The notes under the pieces were generated by a model that was not told where the DNA came from, searched no databases, and was given only the letters and a program-made list of their open reading frames with translations. A DNA stretch of 64,000 nt from Glycomyces niveus. Lineage in GTDB: Bacteria; Actinomycetota; Actinomycetes; Mycobacteriales; Micromonosporaceae. The stretch is from contig NZ_JAGFNP010000015.1 in assembly GCF_017592475.1 (NCBI RefSeq), positions 93,810-157,809 on the forward strand, in the 5' to 3' direction. Numbering within the stretch: position 1 is the stretch's first letter; every line of letters starts with the position of its first letter. The position numbers and the translations under genes are program-made. Shown one piece after another: positions 18,593-26,429 of the stretch.

Positions 18593-18665
18593 CAGGAGTG
18601 ACAGGACTCGAACCTGCAACCCTCGGTTTTGGAGACCGATGCGCTACCAATTGCGCCACACTCCT
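18593..18665 (-). tRNA. tRNA-Trp (anticodon CCA)
   Basis: The minus strand folds into a 73-nt cloverleaf with a 7-bp acceptor stem AGGAGTG/CACTCCT, the D-loop GG, anticodon CCA in the loop CTCCAAA, and the T-arm GGTTCGAATCC. The 3' CCA is not encoded. Its 3' end faces the defence island, the orientation expected when islands integrate at a tRNA 3' end. Confidence 0.95.
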
Positions 18666-18756
18666 TCGGCCGTTCCGGTCGCCCGGCCTGGCCGCAACTA
18701 TCTTACGTGTTGCGGATCGGCCGGTGCAACCGGGTAGCCGGGGGTGTTTTCGCAGG

Positions 18757-19590
18757 TTAGGAGGCCGGGATGACGGAGCCGTCGGTCCAGGTCTCGAGGA
18801 TGTACTGCTTGACCTCGTCGGACTGGAGGAGCTCGCCGAGCTTCTTGATGTCGGCGTTGTCGGCGTTCGCGGCCGTGGTCACCAGGTAGTTCGCGTACGG
18901 GTTGTTCTCGGCGGACTCGCTGGCGATGGCGTCCTCGGCCGGGCTCAGTTCCGCTTCGAGGGCGTAGTTGCCGTTGATGACGGCGGCGTCCACGTCTTCG
19001 AGGGCGCGGGGGAGCTGGGCGGCCTCGACGGCCACGAACTCCAGGTTGCGCGGGTTGTCCGCGATGTCGTCTTCGGTGGCGGTGGTCACGTCGACGCCGT
19101 CGGCGAGGGTGATCAGGCCCGCGTCCTGCAGGAGTGCGAGGGCGCGGCCGCCGTTGGACGGGTCGGCCGGGATCGCGATCTGAGCGCCGTCGCCGAGGTC
19201 GGCGACCGAGGCGGCGGTGTTGGCGTACAGGGCCAGCGGCTCGATGTGGACCGGGGCGATCTCGACCAGGTCGGTGCCCTGGGCCGCGTTGTCCTCTTCC
19301 AGGTAAGGCAGGTGCTGGAAGAAGTTCGCGTCGGTCGAGCCGTCCGCGGTCGACGGGTTGATCTGCAGGTAGTCGCTGAACTCCTCGATCTCGATCGTCA
19401 GACCCGCCTCTTCGGCAAGGTTGTCCTGCACGAACTGCAGGATCTGGGCGTGCGGGACGGACGTCGCGGCGACGACGACCGTGCCGTTGGTCTCAGTGGC
19501 CTCCGAGCCGCCGTCGTTGCCGCAGGCGGCCAGGGTCAAAGCGGCTGCCGTGGCGACGGATGCGCCCACGAGGGCACGACGATTGAACAT
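18757..19590 (-). CDS. metQ: Methionine ABC transporter substrate-binding lipoprotein (NlpA/MetQ family)
   Basis: 277 residues with a classic lipoprotein signal: MFNRRA, a hydrophobic stretch, then LTLAAC with the lipid-bearing cysteine at residue 22. The mature part follows the NlpA family (VVVAATSVPHAQIL near the start, DANFFQHLPYLE, ALYANTAASVADLGDGAQIAIPADPSNGGRAL). It captures methionine or a related sulfur amino acid outside the membrane and delivers it to MetI. It is the third gene of metN-metI-metQ, with a 33-base gap after metI. Confidence 0.93.
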   Translation of the reverse strand: MFNRRALVGASVATAAALTLAACGNDGGSEATETNGTVVVAATSVPHAQILQFVQDNLAEEAGLTIEIEEFSDYLQINPSTADGSTDANFFQHLPYLEEDNAAQGTDLVEIAPVHIEPLALYANTAASVADLGDGAQIAIPADPSNGGRALALLQDAGLITLADGVDVTTATEDDIADNPRNLEFVAVEAAQLPRALEDVDAAVINGNYALEAELSPAEDAIASESAENNPYANYLVTTAANADNADIKKLGELLQSDEVKQYILETWTDGSVIPAS

Positions 19591-19623
19591 GGTGTTCTCC
19601 TAAAGGAAGGTAGGGAAATAACG

Positions 19624-20277
19624 TCAGCGGCGGTCGAGGGTGCGGGCGCACCGGTCGCCGAGGATCTGGAAGAGCTGCACGAGCACGACGAGGATGACCA
19701 GGGGCCAGATCATGTACTCGGTCTCGAAGCGCTGGTAGCCGTAGCGGTAGGCGAGGTCGCCCAGGCCGCCGCCGCCCACGATCCCCGCCATCGCGGAGTA
19801 CGAGACGATCGCGACCAGCGTCACGGTGAAGCCCCTGATGAGGCCCGGCGTGGCTTCGGGGAGCACGACGCGCCACACGAGCGCGGGCGTGCTGGCGCCC
19901 ATCGAGCGGGCCGCCTCGATGAGGCCCGGCTGGACTTCGAGGAGCGCGCCTTCGACGAGGCGCGCGAAGAACGGGATCGACGCGACCGTGAGCGGCACGA
20001 TCGCCGCCTCGGTGCCGATGCTCGTGCCCGTGATCAAGCGGGTCAGCGGCACGACCGCGACCATGAGCAGCACGAACGGGGCGCTCCGGCCGATGTTGAC
20101 GATCAAGCCGAGCGGCGCGTTCACCACCGCGATCGGCTTCGGGCCGGTCGCGGACGTGATGTAGAGGATCGTCCCGAGCAGGAGCCCGCCCAGGAGCGTG
20201 AACGCCCCCGAGACCGCCACGATGTGCAGCGTCTCCCAGAACGCCTCGGTCATCAGTTCGACGAGTCGGTCCGTCAT
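19624..20277 (-). CDS. metI: Methionine ABC transporter permease
   Basis: 217 residues with about five membrane segments and the binding-protein-dependent permease signature EAARSMGASTPALVWRVVLP (the EAA loop that contacts the ATPase). Length is normal for MetI. Its ATG overlaps the stop of metN by 4 bases (ATGA), so subunits are made in balance. It forms the membrane channel for the substrate captured by MetQ. Confidence 0.93.
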   Translation of the reverse strand: MTDRLVELMTEAFWETLHIVAVSGAFTLLGGLLLGTILYITSATGPKPIAVVNAPLGLIVNIGRSAPFVLLMVAVVPLTRLITGTSIGTEAAIVPLTVASIPFFARLVEGALLEVQPGLIEAARSMGASTPALVWRVVLPEATPGLIRGFTVTLVAIVSYSAMAGIVGGGGLGDLAYRYGYQRFETEYMIWPLVILVVLVQLFQILGDRCARTLDRR

Positions 20278-21041
20278 CGGGCCACCTCCTCGCCGAGCAG
20301 GCGGGCCGCGAGGCGCCGGGCCTGGCCGCCCAGGCGCGAGTCCGGGTCGGCGAGCAGTTCGGGAACGGCGCCGATCTCCACGAACCGGCCCTCCTCCATC
20401 ACCGCCGCGCGGTGGCAGATACGGGTGATCACCTCGAGCTCGTGCGTGATGAGCAGGATCGTGAGCCCGAGTTCGCGGTTGAGCCGCGCCAGGAGGTCGA
20501 GGATCTCGTCCGTCGTGTCCGTGTCGAGCGCGCTAGTCGCCTCGTCGGAGAGGAGGACGGCGGGATTCGCGGCGAGCGCGCGGGCGATCGCCAGGCGCTG
20601 GCGCTGCCCGCCGGAGAGCTGCCCCGGGTAGGCCTTCGCCTTGTCGGAGAGGCCCACGAGGTCGAGCAGTTCGAGCGCGCGCTCGCGGCGGGCGGCGCGC
20701 GGGACGCGGCGGAACCGCAGAGGCAGGGCCACATTGGATGCCGCGTTGCGGTTCGACAGGAGGTTGAAGTGCTGGAAGATCATCGCGGTCTTGGCCCGCG
20801 ACGCCCGGAGATCGCGCCCGCGAAGCTGGGAGAGCTCGACGCCGTCGACCTCGACCGTGCCCGAGTCGGGCCGGGTGAGGAGGTTGACGGTGCGCAGGAG
20901 CGTCGACTTGCCGGCGCCGGAGCGGCCGAGGATGCCGAAGATCTCACCGGGGGCGACGTCGAGGTCCACCCCGTCGAGGGCGACCACGTCGCCGAAGCGC
21001 TTGGTCACGCCGGACAGGCGGATGCTGGGTCTCGGTTCCAT
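20274..21041 (-). CDS. metN: Methionine ABC transporter ATP-binding protein, short form
   Basis: 255 residues with Walker A GRSGAGKST, Q-loop, ABC signature LSGGQRQRLAIARAL, Walker B VLLSDEATSALD and the H-loop ITHELEV. E. coli MetN carries a C-terminal NIL domain of about 100 residues that binds methionine for trans-inhibition; this protein ends soon after the nucleotide-binding domain and lacks it. Control may instead act at the RNA level, since a cysteine-rich leader peptide lies upstream. The gene is first in metNIQ. Confidence 0.92.
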   Translation of the reverse strand: MEPRPSIRLSGVTKRFGDVVALDGVDLDVAPGEIFGILGRSGAGKSTLLRTVNLLTRPDSGTVEVDGVELSQLRGRDLRASRAKTAMIFQHFNLLSNRNAASNVALPLRFRRVPRAARRERALELLDLVGLSDKAKAYPGQLSGGQRQRLAIARALAANPAVLLSDEATSALDTDTTDEILDLLARLNRELGLTILLITHELEVITRICHRAAVMEEGRFVEIGAVPELLADPDSRLGGQARRLAARLLGEEVAR

Positions 21042-21105
21042 GAGGAAGGAAGATCGCTTTCGCTGGGGAAGATCGCCGCTTCGGGGCGCGGCGGTGCAGG
21101 GACCC

Positions 21106-21183
21106 TCAGCAGGCGCACATTCGGCAGCACGGCGCGGCGGCGCCGGTGGCGTCGCTGATGCGTCCGAGGTGCTGCGCGTTCAT
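21106..21183 (-). CDS. Cysteine-rich leader peptide upstream of metNIQ
   Basis: A 25-residue frame starts at ATG (MNAQHLGRISDATG) and ends in the cluster C-C-R-M-C-A-C before TGA, 64 bases ahead of metN. Short ORFs ending in cysteine runs are known in actinobacteria to act as cysteine-responsive attenuators: ribosome stalling when cysteine is scarce alters folding or termination of the downstream RNA. Behind the stop lies a CGCCGC/GCGGCG hairpin and two copies of GCGATCTTCC. Expression control by cysteine supply is inferred. Confidence 0.7.
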   Translation of the reverse strand: MNAQHLGRISDATGAAAPCCRMCAC

Positions 21184-21311
21184 AGCCTAGAAGTCAAGCA
21201 GGAGTTCGTGCCGTCTCCAAGCTTCTGTGACGAACGCCGCGCCGCACCGGGAGCACGCGCTGGAACGGCGCTGGCACAGGATGGACACCGAGCTGAGATA
21301 GGGTTCCGTCC

Positions 21312-22613
21312 ATGACTGTTGCGACGATTCCCGCCCCGGCGTTCGCGATCGAGCGGTTCAAGCTCGCCAACGGGCTGCGGGTGGTCCTCGCGCCGGACCC
21401 CGGGGCTCCTGTGGTCGGCGTCGCCGTGGTGTACGACGTCGGGATGCGCTCCGAGCCCGAGGGCCGGACCGGCTTCGCCCACTTGTTCGAGCACATGATG
21501 TTCCAGGGCTCCCACAACGTCGGCAAGGCCGAGCACATGCGGCACGTCCAGTCGGCGGGCGGCACCTTCAACGGCTCGACCCACATCGACTACACCGATT
21601 ACTTCAACCTCCTCCCGTCCAACGGCCTGGAGCTGGCGCTGTTCCTCGAGTCCGACCGCATGCGCGGCCCGGCGATCACCGAGGAGAACCTGGCGAACCA
21701 GGTATCCGTGGTGAAGGAGGAGATCCGCGTCAACGTCCTCAACCGCCCTTACGGCGGCTTCCCGTGGATCAAGCTCCCGCCGGTCATGTTCGACACGTTC
21801 GCGAACTCGCACGACGGCTACGGCTCGTTCGTCGACCTCGACGCCGCCACGGTGGACGACGCGAAGTCGTTCTTCAACGCCTATTACCCGGCTTCGAACG
21901 CGGTCCTCTCGGTCGCGGGCGACTTCGACCTCGCCCAGGCCCGCGAGCTCGTCGAGCGCCACTTCGGGAGCGTCGAGGCGCGCCCCGCGCCGGTGCACCC
22001 GTCCTTCGACGAACCCGACCTCAGTGCTGAACGCCGCGTCTCGTACACGGACGAGCGCGCGACCCTCCCGGCCGCCGCGATCGCCTGGCGGGTCCCCGAC
22101 CCGGTGACGGAGCTCGACGAGTTCCTGCCGTACGTGGTCCTCGGTGAGCTCCTCACCGACGGCGACGCCTCGCGCCTGGTCGAGCGGCTCATCCACACCG
22201 ACCGCACCGCCACCGCCGTAGCCGCCCACACCACCTTCATGGCCGAGCCGTTCGCGTCGCGCGGCCCGACGGTGATGCTGGTGCAGGCGTTCCTGCCGCC
22301 CGGCACCGTCGTCGACACCGTGCTCGGCACGGTCCAGGAGGAGCTGGCCCGCATTGCCGAAGGCGTCGACGAGGCCGAGCTCGACCGCGTGAAGGCCCGC
22401 GTCGCCGCTCAGCTGCTGCGCGGCGACGACTCGGTGATGGGGCGCTCGCGCCGTTTCGCGACCGCCGAGATCTTCCACGGCGACGCCGCGATGTCGACCC
22501 GATTCCCCGCCCTGCTCGGCGAGGTCACCGCCGAATCGGTCGCCCGCGCCGCCGCCGCGCTGACGCCGAACCGCCGCGCCGTTCTCGAAGTCATTCCGGG
22601 AGGAAACCAGTGA
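21312..22613 (+). CDS. M16-family zinc metallopeptidase (catalytic subunit)
   Basis: 433 residues. The inverted zinc motif H57-L-F-E-H61 is present, with a downstream glutamate in VVKEEIRVN completing the zinc site, as in insulinase/pitrilysin peptidases. The length is that of a half-clamshell protein needing a partner. The partner is the next gene, which overlaps by 4 bases (GTGA) and lacks the zinc motif; together they resemble the mitochondrial processing peptidase alpha/beta pair. There is no signal peptide, so it acts in the cytoplasm on peptides. Confidence 0.9.
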   Translation: MTVATIPAPAFAIERFKLANGLRVVLAPDPGAPVVGVAVVYDVGMRSEPEGRTGFAHLFEHMMFQGSHNVGKAEHMRHVQSAGGTFNGSTHIDYTDYFNLLPSNGLELALFLESDRMRGPAITEENLANQVSVVKEEIRVNVLNRPYGGFPWIKLPPVMFDTFANSHDGYGSFVDLDAATVDDAKSFFNAYYPASNAVLSVAGDFDLAQARELVERHFGSVEARPAPVHPSFDEPDLSAERRVSYTDERATLPAAAIAWRVPDPVTELDEFLPYVVLGELLTDGDASRLVERLIHTDRTATAVAAHTTFMAEPFASRGPTVMLVQAFLPPGTVVDTVLGTVQEELARIAEGVDEAELDRVKARVAAQLLRGDDSVMGRSRRFATAEIFHGDAAMSTRFPALLGEVTAESVARAAAALTPNRRAVLEVIPGGNQ

Positions 22614-23920
22614 GCAACGTCATTCCCGGTCTCGCACCGGAAGTCCCGCTGTCCCTGCCGGTCCCCGTCGAGCGGACCCTCCCGAACGGGCTCCGGGTGC
22701 TGCTCACCCGCCGCCCCGGTGTCCCGCTCGCCGAGGTGCGGCTCTCCATCCCGGCCGCGCACGTCGACCTCGCGACCGCCGACCTGCTCTCGGCCGCGCT
22801 CTTCTCCGGGACAGAGACCAATTCGATGACCGAGATCGCCCAGCGCCTCCAGGGCGTCGGCGGCGCGCTCGGCGCCGGGGCCGACCCGGACCGGATCGCC
22901 GTGTCCGGCAACAGCCTCGCGACCGGCCTGCCCGAGCTCCTCGAAGTCCTCGGCGACCTCCTCAAGGCCGCCGAGTACCCCGAGGGCCCGCTCGAGGTCG
23001 AGCGCTCGCGCATCATCGACGGCCTCTCGGTCGCCGAGCAGCAGCCCGACTTCCAGGTCAACCGCGTCCTCGACGCGCGCCTGTGGGACGGCCACCCGTA
23101 CGGCCACCAGCAGCCGACCGCCGCCGAGGTCGAGGCGGTCGGGCGCGACGCGGTCCTGGCGCTGCACGCCGCCCGCGTCCACCCGGTCGGGGCGCGCCTG
23201 ATCATCGTGGGGGACATCGACACCGACGCGGCCTACGCCGCCGTCGAGAAGGCCCTCGGCGACTGGAACGGCGCGAGCGAACCGCGTCGCATGGAGCCGC
23301 TGCCCGTGCTCGTCCCCGGCCCGCTCGTCCTGGTGGACCGGCCCGGCTCGGTGCAGTCCGCGATCCGCGTCGCCTACGCGGCTGTGGAGCGCACGCACCC
23401 CGACAACGCCGCGCAGCACCTCGCGAACCTCGTCTTCGGCGGCTACTTCTCCTCGCGCCTGGTCATGAACCTGCGCGAGACCAAGGGCTACGGCTACTCG
23501 CCGCGGTCCCGTGTGGACCACTCGCCGGCCGGCTCCATCCAGCTCGCGGCCGTCGACGTCGCGACCGAGGTCACCGGTCCCGCGCTCGAAGAGGTCCGCT
23601 CCGAGCTGCGCGGCATGGCCGAGCGCCCGCCCGCCGCCGACGAGCTCGATCTGGCCCGCCGCTACGCGCTCGGCTCGGTCAAGCTCGCCACCGCCACCCA
23701 GGCCGGCATCGCCAACTACATCTCGGTGCTCGCCGCCTCGGACCTGCCGCTGGCCTGGCTCGCCGAGCACTCCGAGCGCATCCGCGAGGTCACGCCCGAG
23801 GACATCCAGCGGGTCGCGGCCGAACGGCTCGACCCCGACCGGGCGGTCACCGTCGTCCTCGGCGACGGCGCCGAGATCCGCGAACCGCTCGCCGGGTTCG
23901 GGGAGATCGAAGCCGCATGA
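22610..23920 (+). CDS. M16-family peptidase-like protein (non-catalytic partner)
   Basis: 436 residues starting at GTG in an overlap with the catalytic M16 gene. The fold is recognisable (LPNGLRVLLTRRPGVPLAEVRL at the N-terminus, then LRETKGYGYSPRS in the second half), but the HxxEH zinc motif is replaced by AHVDLATADLL, so it should not cleave peptides by itself. It probably forms the second half of the clamshell with its neighbour. Its stop overlaps the nudC start (ATGA), placing it in one operon with nudC. Confidence 0.9.
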   Translation: MSNVIPGLAPEVPLSLPVPVERTLPNGLRVLLTRRPGVPLAEVRLSIPAAHVDLATADLLSAALFSGTETNSMTEIAQRLQGVGGALGAGADPDRIAVSGNSLATGLPELLEVLGDLLKAAEYPEGPLEVERSRIIDGLSVAEQQPDFQVNRVLDARLWDGHPYGHQQPTAAEVEAVGRDAVLALHAARVHPVGARLIIVGDIDTDAAYAAVEKALGDWNGASEPRRMEPLPVLVPGPLVLVDRPGSVQSAIRVAYAAVERTHPDNAAQHLANLVFGGYFSSRLVMNLRETKGYGYSPRSRVDHSPAGSIQLAAVDVATEVTGPALEEVRSELRGMAERPPAADELDLARRYALGSVKLATATQAGIANYISVLAASDLPLAWLAEHSERIREVTPEDIQRVAAERLDPDRAVTVVLGDGAEIREPLAGFGEIEAA

Positions 23921-24798
23921 GCCACCCGCCCTTGGCGATCGACGTGCTCGACCGGCTCGGCGAGCACCGCGGCGACGACGAATGGCTCACGGCCGCTTGG
24001 GAGCAGGCGCAGATCGTCGTCTGCGACCCGGTGAACGAGCGCATCGCCGCCGACGAGGACGGCCTGCACTACTTCGACGCGGACACCGCGCCCGAAGGGC
24101 AGCGCGTCTACCTCGGCGGCGAGCACCCGCCCGTGTTCACCGTCCTCGCCGACCTGCCCGACGGCCTGCCGGGCCGCTGGATCAGGCCCGACTGGGACCG
24201 CCGCGACCTCGCGATCGCCGTGCAGGCCATCGCGATCGCCCACTGGCACGCGACCTACCGGTTCCACCCGACCACCGGCGAGCCCCTGACCGCCCGCCAG
24301 GCGGGCTGGGAGCTCGCGGCCGACTCGGGCCGCCCGGTCTTCCCGCGCACCGACCCGGCCGTGATCGTCCTCATCGACGACGGCGCCGACCGCGTGCTGC
24401 TCGCCCAGCACCGCCGCTACTCCGGCGCGCCGAAGACCGGCCCCGCCGCGGTCCGGAGCGGCCGGTACGCGTGCATCGCCGGGTTCGTCGAGCCCGGCGA
24501 ATCCGCCGAGGCGGCCGTGCACCGCGAGGTGGGCGAGGAGATCGGCATCAAGATCGACCGGCTCGCGTACGTCTCGAGCCAGCCGTGGCCCTACCCGCGC
24601 TCGCTCATGCTCGCCTACCGTGCCACCGCCGACCCGGCGCAGCAGCTCGTCCTGCAGGCCGAGGAGATCTCGGACGCGCGCTGGTTCACGCGCGACGAGG
24701 TGCGGCAGATGTGGGTCGACACGGAGGACTCGACGCCGAGCGCCGTGCGGATCTCCATCGCGCGCTTCCTGATCGACGCCTGGCTGGCCGAGGGATAA
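23917..24798 (+). CDS. nudC: NADH pyrophosphatase / NAD-cap hydrolase, zinc site lost
   Basis: 293 residues from ATG overlapping the M16 stop. The Nudix box runs from residue 189 (GFVEPGESAEAA, then REVGEEIG), and the NudC-specific SSQPWPYPRSLM follows it. NudC cleaves NADH and the NAD cap of RNAs. The usual four-cysteine zinc ribbon ahead of the FPRTDPAVI segment has no cysteines here (TYRFHPTTGEPLTARQAGW), so this homologue has lost the metal site but kept the catalytic residues. The gene end converges on the EamA exporter. Confidence 0.88.
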   Translation: MSHPPLAIDVLDRLGEHRGDDEWLTAAWEQAQIVVCDPVNERIAADEDGLHYFDADTAPEGQRVYLGGEHPPVFTVLADLPDGLPGRWIRPDWDRRDLAIAVQAIAIAHWHATYRFHPTTGEPLTARQAGWELAADSGRPVFPRTDPAVIVLIDDGADRVLLAQHRRYSGAPKTGPAAVRSGRYACIAGFVEPGESAEAAVHREVGEEIGIKIDRLAYVSSQPWPYPRSLMLAYRATADPAQQLVLQAEEISDARWFTRDEVRQMWVDTEDSTPSAVRISIARFLIDAWLAEG

Positions 24799-25752
24799 GA
24801 CTTTAGTGACGGCCGCTTCGGCGGTCTCGTCCGGCGCCGCGGTCTTTACGGCGACGGCGCGCTGCGCGGTGAAGACGCCGGCGATGACGACGACGCCGCC
24901 GATGATCTGCGGCACCGTCAGCGCCTCACCGAGCAGCGCCCATGCCGAGAGCGAGGCGATCACAACCTCGGCGTAGCCGATGCCGCCGGCGACCGGCGCG
25001 GTGATGAACCGCAGCCCGCTGAGGCCCAGGCCGTACGCGAGCGCCGTGCAGCCGATGAGCAGCATCACACTGACGAGGCCGGTGGTCGTCATGCCGCCGA
25101 GCGAGACATCGTCGGAGAGGGCCTCCCAGTCGAGCGCCCACGGGGCCGCGAAGGGCGCCAAGGCGACCGCGCCGACGGCGAAGCCGACCGCGAGCAGCAC
25201 GCGCACGTCGACCTTCGCGGTGAGCTTTTCACCCGAGAGGAAGTACGTGGCCTGGCAGGCGGCCGCGGCCGAGCCCGCGACGAGGCCGACCGCGTCGAGG
25301 CGCAGCCCCGACCAGACCTCGACCACGATGCACAGGCCCGCGATGCTCAGGAGCGTCCCGATGACCGCCGCGCGCGGCAGCAGCGTGCGGCGCACGAACC
25401 GCACCCACGCGACGACCACGATGGGGCCCATGAACTCCAGAAGCAGCGCGATGCCGACGGGCAGCCGCTCGACCGCGATGAAGTAGAAGGCCTGCACCGC
25501 GGCGATCGCGGTGAGGCCGAACAGGACCAGCCCGCCCCACGGCAGGCGCTCGTCCTTGCCGCGCAGCCGCAGCAGCGGCACGAGGGCGGCCGCGATCGCG
25601 ATGAGGCCGACGCCGCAGATGCGGAGCCACGTGACCTGGATCGGGGTGAGCCCGGCTTGGATCACGACCTTCCCGAAGGGGCCGCAGACGCCGAAGAAGA
25701 GCGAGGCGGCGAGAACGAGGGTGACGCCGAGGGCGGCGCGGGGTGACGACAT
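24799..25752 (-). CDS. EamA/DMT-family transporter (RhtA-like), in-frame stop not found before nudC
   Basis: From ATG 25752 the first ~315 residues hold about ten membrane segments in two EamA repeats (LGVTLVLAASLFFGVCGPFG at the start; ALTVPQIIGGVVVIAGVF at the end), as in threonine/homoserine-type exporters. The recognisable protein ends near 24850, but no stop occurs in frame until 23716, about 1.08 kb antisense to nudC and the M16 gene. A TAA sits two bases out of frame at about 24807, so a frameshift or sequence error near the end is likely. I give the homology-supported part only. Confidence 0.75.
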
Positions 25753-25783
25753 ATGGGCTCCAGTGCTCACAATCGGTGCATAA

Positions 25784-25815
25784 GAAAAGGCCCGGGACGG
25801 ATCCATCCCGGGCCT
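25784..25815 (-). terminator. Intrinsic terminator in the leader of the EamA gene
   Basis: On the minus strand a perfect 10-bp hairpin (AGGCCCGGGA / TCCCGGGCCT, 8-nt loop) is followed by TTTTC. It ends 32 bases before the EamA start and lies downstream of mrx1. It could simply end the mrx1 transcript or act as an attenuator for the exporter. Confidence 0.75.
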
Positions 25816-25819
25816 GAAT

Positions 25820-25850
25820 GCTTAGCGACCACCCCTCGAAGTCGCTAAGC
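25820..25850 (-). promoter_or_regulatory. 10-bp perfect inverted repeat ahead of the terminator
   Basis: GCTTAGCGAC and GTCGCTAAGC are separated by 11 bases, directly upstream of the terminator hairpin on the minus strand. Tandem hairpins of this kind are typical of attenuators or riboswitch expression platforms; an operator is another option. Confidence 0.5.
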
Positions 25851-25929
25851 AAGCTTGACGAGTCAACTATAGGGCATCGTACCGGCTTTGTGTCCTAAAC
25901 GTGACCATAGTCTCGGTATGTGGCACAGG

Positions 25930-26163
25930 TCAAGCGCTGACTTTCGCTTTCACCTGGGCCAGAGAAGGATTGGTGAGGGCGGTCCCGTCCTCGAACAGCA
26001 CGGTCGGGACGGTCATGTTGCCGCCGTTGACCCCCATGACGAACGCCGCGGCCTCGGCGTCCTCCTCGATGTTGACCTCTTTGAAGAGCACGCCCTCGCG
26101 GTCGAGCGCGGACTTGAGCCGCTTGCAGTAACCGCACCAGGTGGTGCTGTACATCGTGATCAT
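25930..26163 (-). CDS. mrx1: Mycoredoxin (glutaredoxin-like)
   Basis: 77 residues with the redox motif TTW-C10-G-Y-C13-KRLK and the later TVPTVLFEDG cis-proline segment. The CGYC active site and small size match mycoredoxin-1, which reduces mycothiol-mixed disulfides in actinobacteria. It is divergent from uvrD2, as mrx1 is beside uvrD2 in mycobacteria. Confidence 0.92.
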   Translation of the reverse strand: MITMYSTTWCGYCKRLKSALDREGVLFKEVNIEEDAEAAAFVMGVNGGNMTVPTVLFEDGTALTNPSLAQVKAKVSA

Positions 26164-26429
26164 CGATCCTCCTTCGTCTTCGAGGGTAACGCGATACCGC
26201 CTAGGGGCATTCCCCCAAAATCGACATCACCGTGTCGGTCCTCACACCGCGCCGCGATCTCGAATTGTCGTACCCCTCAGGCACTCTCGGAACCGGGGCC
26301 CGATCCCCAGGGTCTGGCGGCTCGGCCGCTGCCCGCCGTGCCGGCCGCCGCAGTGGTCGTCCTCACCTCCGCCGCGTTCGGGCGAACGGCCCGGCAGTTC
26401 TTGTCGGAGGCCTCTGGGAGACTGGTCGG

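Noticed and set aside
18502..20631. 709-residue plus-strand frame across metQ-metI
   Set aside because: Antisense shadow of the clear lipoprotein and permease genes, with no domain.
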